NCBI RefSeq assembly: GCF_902497785.1 | Contig: NZ_CABVHK010000001.1 | Coordinates: 248,001-312,000, forward strand | Source: Pseudomonas fluorescens | GTDB taxonomy: Bacteria > Pseudomonadota > Gammaproteobacteria > Pseudomonadales > Pseudomonadaceae | DNA length: 64,000 nt | Direction: 5' to 3' | Shown: one piece after another, positions 7,160-14,188 of the stretch | Layout: each line of letters opens with the position of its first letter | How positions within the stretch are numbered: position 1 is the first letter of the stretch | Translations under genes and position numbers: made by a program | The notes under the pieces: generated by a model | Databases searched by the model: none | Told to the model about the DNA's origin: nothing | The model's input: the letters and a program-made list of their open reading frames with translations, nothing else

Positions 7160-9225
7160 GCGGCGGTTCCTTGCGTTGGGCAGACGCCTTCACGGCAGGC
7201 TTCGCAGATCGGGCAGAAGTCCGCTGCCAACGCGTTGCTTGCTGCCATCAGTGCGGGCTGGGACGAGGCGAGCATCGGCGGCAGCTCAGGTGGCACGGAC
7301 AAGCCATTAACTGACCGAGGCGCAGCGACCGAGGCGGCTGGCACGTGCATCGGCGCGCCACCGATCTGGACGGCGCTGCTGCCGAATATTCCGCCGCCAC
7401 CTACTTGTAAATGTTCACCACCGGCTTCGATCAAGACCTTGGTCCTGGCCTTCAAAACGATCAGGTCGGCTTCAACGACAAACACCCGGCCAGCGCTGAA
7501 CGCCAGTGTTTGATCAACGTGGGTGTGGCTATTTCCCGCTACTTGCAGATAGTCGTTGGCCTTGAGCTGTGTGTGCCGGTCACCGCTGGTGGTGCGATGC
7601 TCCGTGGCTTGCAGCACGGTAACGCTGTCACCTTTGACGGTGGTGCGTTGCTCGTTGCCGACCTCCAGACGGCTGTCGTTTTCTATCCGCTGTTCCATGT
7701 CTCGTTGGGCGCGCAGGTAAATCAACTCCTGACCAACACGGTCTTCAACGTGCACTTCGTTGAACCCGTTGCTGTCGGGCGTACTACGGGAACGGAATAC
7801 GCTGCGGGTTTTGTGGGCGGGTAATTCGTAGGGCACCGGGTTGGCGCTGTTGGGGACACAGCCGATGATTTCGGGGTAGTCGGGGTCGCCGTTTTGAAAG
7901 CTGACTTGTACTTCCATGCCGACTCTTGGCAAGGCAACGCCCCCGAAGGCATTGCCAGCCAGAAGGGCGGAGACTCGCAGCCAGCAACTGCTTTTATCGT
8001 CGTTGCGACCTTCGCGATCCCAGAAGAACTGCACCTTGACTCGACCGTAGGCGTCGCAATGGATTTCCTCGCCTTCCGGGCCGGTGACCACGGCGCTTTG
8101 AACGCCGGCGATGCGCGGTTTGTCGTGGGTCAGTGGCGAGCGGTAGATCACGTCCCAAGGCGTGGCGACGAACTGGTTGCGATACCCCTGAAAGCCGTTT
8201 TCAAGGCCGGCGCCGGTGTAGGCCGCGTACTGTTGCAGGACTTGCGGCTGCTCGCCTTCATGCTCGATTTCGGTCAGCAGCCACAGGTCGTTCCATTCTT
8301 CTATGGGATGCTCGGACAGTGGCAGGAAATGCCCGGAGCGCAGCATCGGTTGGTCGCTTTTACCTCGTGCTACACGGTGCGCGGCGCCGTGACGCTCCTG
8401 TTCGCGTCGGCTCAAGAGCTTGCCGCGATCGCGCTGGGTGAAACGGCCGGGGTACTGGTAATCCTCGAGGTCGGGCTGAGTTCGGGAAACATCAGGCCGG
8501 CTCTCGGCCTCCAGTAAAATACGCGCTTTCTTGAAGTCGTAATCGCGGCGAGTGGTGCGGCTGGTACCGGCTTTCACTTTCACGTCAAAGTGATTGATCG
8601 CCGGCGTTTCGGCGACCATGCCCGTATCGTGTTTATAGCGTGTCGGACGGTCGAGTTTGGGAAACACGGTCTGGTCGTCGCCAAACACCAACACATGTTT
8701 TTCGCGGCTGTGCCGGAAGTGGTAGTGCAGACCTTCCTCCTGGCAGAGGCGTTCTATGAACTGGCGATCCGACTCCTGATACTGCACGCAGTACTCACGC
8801 TCCGGATAAACGCCGCCCAGTTGAAACTGGTGGAAATCCCGATGGATGCCGTGGCCGTCCAGGACTTGCGCAATGATGTGTGGAACGGTCATTTGCTGAA
8901 AGATGCGGCAATTGATGCGGTGGTGCAGGTACGCCAATCGAGGCACCAGCGTCACGTTATAGCGGGTCAGGCCGTTGCCGAAACTGCCTTTGCTCACGCT
9001 AAAAATTTGCCCGTGAATACCGTCGGCGGCCTCGTTAAAAGCGAGATAGGCCAGTTTGTTCAACAGGTCGTTTTGGTCCAGATCCCATCGGTCGCTGACC
9101 AGCTCGATCTCAAAGGCGTACGGCTGGCTGATGAATTCCTTGCCGTCGAATCTGAGTACCTGAAGGTCGTGTTGAAGGTCGTCAATCGTGAGGCTGAAAC
9201 GGGCGTGAGGATCTGCGTTGAGCAT
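7156..9225 (-). CDS. vgrG: VgrG, type VI secretion spike protein
   Basis: The product is 689 residues, preceded by AAGGAACCCTGA. Residues 1-400 form the gp27-like hub (FSLTIDDLQHDLQVLRFDGKE, a YCVQYQESDRQFIERLCQEEGLHYHF motif near 165-190). About 405-490 is the gp5 OB fold (VTGPEGEEIHCDAYGRVKVQF, SCWLRVS). The following repeats form the beta-helix needle (RIENDSRLEVGNEQRTTVKGD). The end is unusual: a Cys-rich tail CPICEACREGVCPTQG after a Pro/Ala-rich linker. It forms the puncturing tip of the type VI machine. No other type VI structural gene is in the window, so this is an orphan vgrG island with its DUF4123 adaptor. Confidence 0.93.
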   Translation of the reverse strand: MLNADPHARFSLTIDDLQHDLQVLRFDGKEFISQPYAFEIELVSDRWDLDQNDLLNKLAYLAFNEAADGIHGQIFSVSKGSFGNGLTRYNVTLVPRLAYLHHRINCRIFQQMTVPHIIAQVLDGHGIHRDFHQFQLGGVYPEREYCVQYQESDRQFIERLCQEEGLHYHFRHSREKHVLVFGDDQTVFPKLDRPTRYKHDTGMVAETPAINHFDVKVKAGTSRTTRRDYDFKKARILLEAESRPDVSRTQPDLEDYQYPGRFTQRDRGKLLSRREQERHGAAHRVARGKSDQPMLRSGHFLPLSEHPIEEWNDLWLLTEIEHEGEQPQVLQQYAAYTGAGLENGFQGYRNQFVATPWDVIYRSPLTHDKPRIAGVQSAVVTGPEGEEIHCDAYGRVKVQFFWDREGRNDDKSSCWLRVSALLAGNAFGGVALPRVGMEVQVSFQNGDPDYPEIIGCVPNSANPVPYELPAHKTRSVFRSRSTPDSNGFNEVHVEDRVGQELIYLRAQRDMEQRIENDSRLEVGNEQRTTVKGDSVTVLQATEHRTTSGDRHTQLKANDYLQVAGNSHTHVDQTLAFSAGRVFVVEADLIVLKARTKVLIEAGGEHLQVGGGGIFGSSAVQIGGAPMHVPAASVAAPRSVNGLSVPPELPPMLASSQPALMAASNALAADFCPICEACREGVCPTQGTAA

Positions 9226-9590
9226 TCAGGGTTCCTTTTCCTGTGGCGTGGCACAGGCTCCGGTAACGCTGATTTAACAAGTGCTAGTGACCTTCCATGG
9301 CCATCACCACAAAACGCCCCGGAGCCGGGTTAGTGCAAACCTATCAAGAGCCGGGATGAATTGATGTCAGTCGAGATTCCAATTTAAGCGTTTTCGGACG
9401 TTTCCTACTCCGTCCCGCGTAGAACTGTAGGAGCGCTGCTGCTACAGGATGTGCATTATGTGCGGAGTTAATATTCCTGAAAGATATAAATAGAGAATTA
9501 TATATTCCTATTAATCTTGTTCCTTGGCGTGCACTTTGAACGCCTGGCCATCTACCCGGATGCGTTCGACACCCCACAGGAAGCCGCCTC
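9226..9590. other. Intergenic region between vgrG and molbindin genes
   Basis: This divergent 365-bp gap holds no gene I can support. The vgrG side is GC-rich. The other side (about 9460-9525) is AT-rich and probably contains the molbindin promoter. A single REP-like imperfect palindrome CTGTAGGAGCGCTGCTGCTACAG-type lies near 9428-9450. I see no clear -24/-12 or -35/-10 pair. Confidence 0.4.
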
Positions 9591-9806
9591 ATGACCATCA
9601 AAGCGATCAACGTCCGCAACCAGTTCAAAGGCGTCATCAAGGAAATCGTAGAAGGGGAAGTGGTCTCGGAAATCGACGTGCAAACCGCCTCCGGGATTGT
9701 CACTTCAGTGATCACCACCCGTTCGGTGCGCGATCTTGAGTTGAGAGTGGGAAGCGAGGTGATCGCGTTTGTAAAATCCACCGAAGTCTCGATTGCCAAG
9801 CTCTGA
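9591..9806 (+). CDS. Molbindin (TOBE-domain molybdate-binding protein)
   Basis: The product is 71 residues, with AGGAAGCC before the ATG. It is a single Mop/TOBE domain: NVRNQFKGVIKEIVEGEVVSEI, then SGIVTSVITTRSVRDLELRVGSEV, then AFVKSTEVSIAK. Stand-alone proteins of this type assemble into small oligomers that bind molybdate in the cytoplasm and act as a store. A molybdenum-cofactor oxidoreductase is encoded at 46793-47572, but no transport operon is adjacent. The last 55 bp around the stop codon are repeated at 9938-9992. Confidence 0.92.
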   Translation: MTIKAINVRNQFKGVIKEIVEGEVVSEIDVQTASGIVTSVITTRSVRDLELRVGSEVIAFVKSTEVSIAKL

Positions 9807-9817
9807 CACGGCGATCC

Positions 9818-9919
9818 CTGTGGGAGCGAGCCTGCTCGCGATGGCCGACAACGATTACCCGTGCCGTCTGGGTGAACGCGGTGTCTGGAGGTTTTTCGCG
9901 AGCAGGCTCGCTCCCACAA
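9818..9919. repeat. REPIN (GGGAGCGAGCCTGCTCGCG type)
   Basis: Two inverted copies of CTGTGGGAGCGAGCCTGCTCGCG surround about 50 bp. The REPIN is itself flanked by the end of the molbindin gene and by a copy of that end. Confidence 0.92.
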
Positions 9920-9937
9920 GGTGATTGGGTGACGTCA

Positions 9938-9992
9938 GTGATCGCGTTCGTAAAATCCACCGAAGTCTCGATTGCCAAGCTCTGACACGGCG
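9938..9992 (+). pseudogene. Duplicate of the molbindin gene 3' end
   Basis: This 55-bp stretch matches 9759-9813 with one mismatch (GCGTTCGT for GCGTTTGT). It includes the last 16 codons, the TGA stop and the first bases after it. It has no start codon and is not expressed as a gene. Together with the first copy it brackets the REPIN, so it probably arose when the REPIN inserted or by a local tandem duplication. Confidence 0.85.
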
Positions 9993-10062
9993 CTCCCACA
10001 ATGGGGATTGGGGCACCAGCGATATCAGGTCGGCATCCGAGCAGGAATATTGCGCGTGAAGT

Positions 10063-10476
10063 TCACTGATCCTTTTCGCAATTGACCATCCACGACACGC
10101 CAAACCGGTCGACCAGCATGCCAAAGCGCGCCGCCCAGAAGGTCGTTTCCAGCGGCATCTGCACGCTGCCGTCTTCCGCCAGCGCGTTGAATACCCGCTC
10201 GGCCTCGGCGATGCTGTCGACGTTCAAGGAGACTGAACAGCCGGCCATGTCATCGGTGGGGCGATCCGGTGTGGTGTCCGAGCCCATGATCGCCTGATCG
10301 CCCACCGACAGGAGGGTGTGGATGATCAGGTTGTGCAGGTCGGCAGGAAAGTGCTCACGCGCGGGGCTTTCGCCGAAGGTCATCATCAGCTCGATCTGGC
10401 CTTGCAGGGCCTGGGCATAGAAGGTGAACGCGGCTTTGCAGTCGCCGTTGAAGATGAGGTAGGGATTGATTTTCAT
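10063..10476 (-). CDS. VOC-family (PhnB-like glyoxalase fold) protein
   Basis: The product is 137 residues. GGGAGC six bases before the ATG supports this start over upstream codons. MKINPYLIFNGDCKAAFTFYAQAL is the typical opening, with NLIIHTLLSVGDQAIMGSD and FWAARFGMLVDRFGVSWMVN later. This is the PhnB / 3-demethylubiquinone methyltransferase-like branch of the vicinal-oxygen-chelate superfamily. Members are often annotated by fold only, and the substrate cannot be told from sequence. Confidence 0.85.
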   Translation of the reverse strand: MKINPYLIFNGDCKAAFTFYAQALQGQIELMMTFGESPAREHFPADLHNLIIHTLLSVGDQAIMGSDTTPDRPTDDMAGCSVSLNVDSIAEAERVFNALAEDGSVQMPLETTFWAARFGMLVDRFGVSWMVNCEKDQ

Positions 10477-10566
10477 GTTTGCGCTCCCGGTCATTGAAGG
10501 GCACTCATCGGTCGGCGTTAGATTCGCCCAGTACATTCCGATGGTATTGACTCGGGTAGCAAAGCG

Positions 10567-11226
10567 CTAAAACGCTGCGGATGCTGGGGTTTTTTTAGAT
10601 GTTTTTTCTATGGAAGGCGCGAGGCTTATCGCCTCAGGTGCGCGTCGCGGTGCCAGCAATCGCTCAATGGCGCCACCGACAAGGTTTTCCAGCAGTTCCT
10701 CTCGCTCGCGTTCATCCAGCGCATGCTGCGCCAGCCAGCACGGCGCGCTGTTCAGCAGATTCGCGATGGCATGTCCGGCGGCGCGTTGTGCCGGTTCGCT
10801 CAGGCGCGATTTGCTGCCAAGCATCCGCAGCAAGGTGCGTTCGTACTGCTCGCGCAATTGCCGAACGCGGGCTTGCTGCTCATCGTTCAGACAGCCGCTG
10901 TCGCGCTCCACCAGACGAAAATGCCAGGGCATTTCCTGATGCAGATTCAGGTGGGCGCGGATCAGGTTTTGCAGTTTGTCGCGTTTCGCTGAAGCCTTCT
11001 GATCGATGCGCCCGAGCGTCGACAGCAGTTCTTCGTAGAACTCTTCAATCAAGTCCAGCAGCAAGTGTTGTTTGCTCGGGTAATGGTGATACAACGAGCC
11101 CGGCGCCAGGCCCAGGCAGGCCGCGAGCTCACGCATGCCAACCTGACCGAAACCCTTGTTGGCAAACAGCTCCAGCACCTTGTCCCGGTATTCGGCAAAA
11201 CGTGAGCAACGCTCAGGCATAGGCAT
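10567..11226 (-). CDS. TetR/AcrR-family transcriptional regulator
   Basis: The product is 219 residues from the ATG at 11226; a second ATG lies two codons later. The helix-turn-helix is at about residues 12-52 (YRDKVLELFANKGFGQVGMRELAACLGLAPGSLYHHYPSKQHLL, in segments). The C-terminal ligand domain is helical, and the tail is Lys/Ala-rich. The start lies inside the 3' end of the 3-hydroxyacyl-CoA dehydrogenase gene, so the two are translationally coupled. It may repress that operon in response to an acyl-CoA or related ligand; this is inferred only from position. Confidence 0.88.
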   Translation of the reverse strand: MPMPERCSRFAEYRDKVLELFANKGFGQVGMRELAACLGLAPGSLYHHYPSKQHLLLDLIEEFYEELLSTLGRIDQKASAKRDKLQNLIRAHLNLHQEMPWHFRLVERDSGCLNDEQQARVRQLREQYERTLLRMLGSKSRLSEPAQRAAGHAIANLLNSAPCWLAQHALDEREREELLENLVGGAIERLLAPRRAPEAISLAPSIEKTSKKTPASAAF

Positions 11227-12064
11227 GGAAACCACGCCCCGTTTTGCGTCCGAGGTAGCCGGCGGCGACCATTTCCTTGAGCAATGGCGCGGGGCGGTAT
11301 TTGCTGTCGTTGAAGCCGTCGTAGAACGCTTCGAGAATCGCCAGCACGGTGTCCAGGCCGATCAGGTCGGCCAGCGCCAGCGGGCCGATGGGTTGGTTGC
11401 AACCCAGGCGCATGCCGGCGTCGATGTCTTCGGCGCTGGCCAGGCCTTCCTGAAACACCAGGATCGCTTCGTTGATCATTGGCACCAGAATCCGGTTGAC
11501 CACAAACCCCGGACGGTTGCCGGCGGTGATTGCGGTTTTGCCGAGGGTGGTGGCCATGTCCAGCGCCAGCGCATGGGTCGCGTCGCTGGTTTGCAGGCCG
11601 CGGATCACTTCGATCAGGCCCATCACCGGCACCGGGTTGAAGAAGTGCAGGCCGATGAAACGCTCAGGCTGGCTGACGCTGGCGGCGAGCTGAGTGATGG
11701 ACAGCGAAGACGTATTGGAGGCAATCACGCACTCGGCACTGACCTGCGCGGCGATTTGTTGCAGCACGCGCAGTTTAAGGTCGAGGTTTTCGGTGGCAGC
11801 TTCGATCACCAGTTGCACGGCTTTCAGGCTGCTGTAATCGGTGCTGGTGCGGATCTTGTCGAGGGCGGCGAGCTTCTGTTCCTGGGTCAGGGTTGCCTTT
11901 ACGACCTGCCGATCAAGATTCTTGCCGACCGTCGCGAGCGCCTTTTGCAGCGCGCTTTCGGAAATATCGATCAAGGTCACGTTGAAGCCGGCCACGGCGC
12001 AGACTTGCGCAATGCCGTTGCCCATGGTGCCTGCGCCGATCACGCCGATGTTTTGCAGATTCAT
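11213..12064 (-). CDS. 3-hydroxybutyryl-CoA dehydrogenase
   Basis: The product is 283 residues and the start follows GGAAGGATGGGTAG. The NAD-binding Rossmann motif VIGAGTMGNGIAQ is at residues 7-19, followed by the family motifs IASNTSSLSITQLA and RFIGLHFFNPVPVMGLIEVI (catalytic His in HFFNP). The C-terminal domain contains NRILVPMINEAI and ends LGRKTGRGFHAY. The enzyme oxidises (S)-3-hydroxybutyryl-CoA to acetoacetyl-CoA in the cytoplasm. It overlaps the TetR gene downstream and is divergent from an AraC regulator. Confidence 0.93.
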   Translation of the reverse strand: MNLQNIGVIGAGTMGNGIAQVCAVAGFNVTLIDISESALQKALATVGKNLDRQVVKATLTQEQKLAALDKIRTSTDYSSLKAVQLVIEAATENLDLKLRVLQQIAAQVSAECVIASNTSSLSITQLAASVSQPERFIGLHFFNPVPVMGLIEVIRGLQTSDATHALALDMATTLGKTAITAGNRPGFVVNRILVPMINEAILVFQEGLASAEDIDAGMRLGCNQPIGPLALADLIGLDTVLAILEAFYDGFNDSKYRPAPLLKEMVAAGYLGRKTGRGFHAYA

Positions 12065-12230
12065 CTACCCATCCTTCCGATCAAACCCTGCGATACCTTG
12101 GCCGCCGCAACGGCCGAAGGCGTACTATTGGCCGCGAGTCTAGAACCGGCAGGGCGGTTGTCCTATGCCGGAACTGTTCAACGGTGCTGGTGTTTTTTGC
12201 CATTCGGGTGATGGGGAGCGAAACGTTCAG

Positions 12231-13259
12231 ATGCGAGAAAAGGACTCGGTAGCCGCCTACTTCGTGCAGGCGATGACCCATGGGCTGGGGGACAACCCGA
12301 AGCGGTTGAGGGCCGCGCTGGAACAGGCGGGAATCAATCCCGCGTTGATCGAGGAACCGGTGGCGCGCGTGCCGGCCAATGCATTTGCTGCGTTATGGCT
12401 GATCCAGATTCGCGAGCTCAACGACGAGTTCTTCAAACTCGATTCCCACGGTATGCCGCCGGGCAGCTTCGCCCTGATCTGCCGGGCCTTGATACAGGAA
12501 CCCGACCTGCACAAAGCCATGCGTCAATGCCTGAGCAACTTTGCGCTGTTCCTCCACGACTTTCGCGGCACACTGACGGTGCGTGGCAAGCGTGCCGTCA
12601 TCAGCCTGGAAACCCGCGCGCAAAACGATGATCTCGCGCGTTTCGGCGAGGAGACGTTTCTAGTGTTGATGATCAGCTTGCTGTGCTGGCTGGGCGGTCG
12701 GCGTATCCCCATTGACCGCGCCGATTTTCGCCATGAACGTGTTTCCCTCAGCGATGACCCTTTGCTCTGGGGCCCGAACCTGACCTTCGGCGCCGAGCGC
12801 ACCGAAATCGAATTCGCCAGTCACTTCCTGCGTTTGCCGGTGGTTCAGGACCTGGCCTCGCTGAAAGTGTTTTTGCGCACCGCACCGCAATGGCTGGTGA
12901 TCCGCTTCCGCAACCAGCATGGCCTGGCCTCGCAAGTCCACCAGCGCTTGCGCAACAGTTCCTACAGCCAATGGCCGACCTTGCACGCCTTCGCCCTCGA
13001 ACAACACCTGAGCCCCAGCACCTTCCGCCGCAAACTGGAGCGGGAAGGGTGTTCGTATCAGGAAATCAAGGATGAAGTCCGGCGCGGCGTGGCGTTTGAA
13101 CAGTTGCGTCAGAGCAAAGCCAGCATTGGCGACATTGCCGAGCAACTGGGCTTTCAGGAGCCGAGCGCGTTTCATCGGGCGTTCAAGAAGTGGACGGGAG
13201 AGAGTCCGGGGCGTTATCGGGCACGGTTTCTCGAACGCATGACGTCAGACTTGGACTGA
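12231..13259 (+). CDS. AraC-family regulator with arabinose-binding-like N-domain
   Basis: The product is 342 residues from the ATG after GGGGAGCGAAACGTTCAG. Residues about 15-205 form the ligand-binding domain typical of OruR/ArgR-like Pseudomonas regulators (YFVQAMTHGLG, LDSHGMPPGSFALICRALI). The C-terminal 90 residues carry two helix-turn-helix units (LHAFALEQHLSPSTFRRKLEREGCSYQEIKDEVR and GDIAEQLGFQEPSAFHRAFKKWTGESPGRYR). It is transcribed away from the dehydrogenase-TetR pair across a 166-bp gap, so it may control that operon. Confidence 0.9.
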   Translation: MREKDSVAAYFVQAMTHGLGDNPKRLRAALEQAGINPALIEEPVARVPANAFAALWLIQIRELNDEFFKLDSHGMPPGSFALICRALIQEPDLHKAMRQCLSNFALFLHDFRGTLTVRGKRAVISLETRAQNDDLARFGEETFLVLMISLLCWLGGRRIPIDRADFRHERVSLSDDPLLWGPNLTFGAERTEIEFASHFLRLPVVQDLASLKVFLRTAPQWLVIRFRNQHGLASQVHQRLRNSSYSQWPTLHAFALEQHLSPSTFRRKLEREGCSYQEIKDEVRRGVAFEQLRQSKASIGDIAEQLGFQEPSAFHRAFKKWTGESPGRYRARFLERMTSDLD

Positions 13260-13429
13260 GTTTTCGTCCATTTTTTCTTTGTTGAATGTAGGAGGATTTT
13301 TCGCGTGTAGTCCCGTTTGTAGTCCTGAGAATTCTTGTGACGACTGCAGTTCAGCCGTGGATGACACAGACCGTAGAGGTGCTGTATTTATTGGCTCCGG
13401 GTCGAACTTTTCAAAGGATTGGAAATGAC

Positions 13430-14026
13430 ATGGATGGCTTGGTCAAGGAAGTGATTCCGTTGCTGCAGTATTTACTCCCGGGGTTTTTGGCTGCCTGGAT
13501 TTTTTACTCGCTGACGGCGTTCAAGCGTCCGGACACTTTTGGGCAGATAGTGCAGGCGCTGATTTTTACATTTGTGATTCAGTCGCTGGTGGTCGGTTTG
13601 GAGGGGTTGTTGCTCCTGATGGGAGAGCGGTTTTTTTCGATCGGCGTATGGAGCAGGAAATCGGAGGCTCTGTGGTCAGCGATGATTGCGCTGCTGCTGG
13701 GGTTTATTTCGTGCCACGTCGCGAACAGCGACAAGCTGCATGCGTTGCTCAGGAAGCTGAAAGTTACTACCCAAAATTCGTTCCCCTGCGAGTGGTACAG
13801 TGCTTTTTTATCGAGACAGGGATTCGTGATACTGCATTTGATTGGAGGGAAGCGCCTGTTTGGCTGGCCAAGCGAATGGCCATCGGAGCCTGCAAACGGA
13901 CAGTTTGTTCTCGAGTTTCCTAGCTGGATTGATAAGGACGACAATCCCTTACCGGGCAAGGCCGAAGTTATTGTTATTGATGCTTCGAAGGTTCAGTGGG
14001 TCGAATTTGCAACAAAAATAGGGTGA
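13430..14026 (+). CDS. DUF6338-like membrane protein
   Basis: The product is 198 residues. I place the start at the ATG of MDGLVKEVIPLLQYLLPGF because that opening fits the family; an ATG/GTG start further upstream would add 31 residues of poor quality. Three hydrophobic segments (about residues 10-30, 40-65 and 78-98) are followed by a roughly 100-residue cytoplasmic part ending IDASKVQWVEF. The function is not known. Codon use is AT-richer than in neighbours, and the 51-codon ORF four bases downstream and the ABC exporter follow on the same strand. Confidence 0.7.
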   Translation: MDGLVKEVIPLLQYLLPGFLAAWIFYSLTAFKRPDTFGQIVQALIFTFVIQSLVVGLEGLLLLMGERFFSIGVWSRKSEALWSAMIALLLGFISCHVANSDKLHALLRKLKVTTQNSFPCEWYSAFLSRQGFVILHLIGGKRLFGWPSEWPSEPANGQFVLEFPSWIDKDDNPLPGKAEVIVIDASKVQWVEFATKIG

Positions 14027-14030
14027 TCAA

Positions 14031-14186
14031 ATGACATGCAAAATGCCGAATGTAATGCCGCCGGAACTGAGGCGGCTAATGGAGGACTGGCATAACGGTG
14101 GTCCTCCTCCCCCCGGATTGGTGATTCCAATCGGCCCTCCACCTTCAAGAAGAGAATACGAGAGACCGCGCGGGCGCAACCGATAA
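14031..14186 (+). CDS. Small Pro-rich ORF between DUF6338 and ABC exporter
   Basis: The ORF has 51 codons. Its ATG is four bases after the DUF6338 stop and its TAA is two bases before the exporter ATG, so the three look translationally coupled. The first 22 residues are polar and amphipathic (PPELRRLMEDWHN). A Gly-Gly pair at 23-24 is followed by a Pro-rich, Arg-rich end (PPPPGLVIPIGPPPSRR then EYERPRGRNR). Three AGA codons, rare in Pseudomonas, suggest acquired DNA. The role is unknown. A secreted peptide is one idea, but the leader lacks the hydrophobic spacing of classical double-glycine leaders. Confidence 0.5.
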   Translation: MTCKMPNVMPPELRRLMEDWHNGGPPPPGLVIPIGPPPSRREYERPRGRNR

Positions 14187-14188
14187 AG

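Noticed and set aside
9226..9590. Toxin or small gene upstream of vgrG
   Set aside because: No frame with a ribosome binding site and sensible codon use is present on either strand.
14031..14186. Classical double-glycine bacteriocin leader
   Set aside because: Gly-Gly is present, but the hydrophobic residues expected at -4, -7 and -12 are not (His, Glu, Leu), and the exporter has no C39 peptidase. Kept only as a low-confidence idea.
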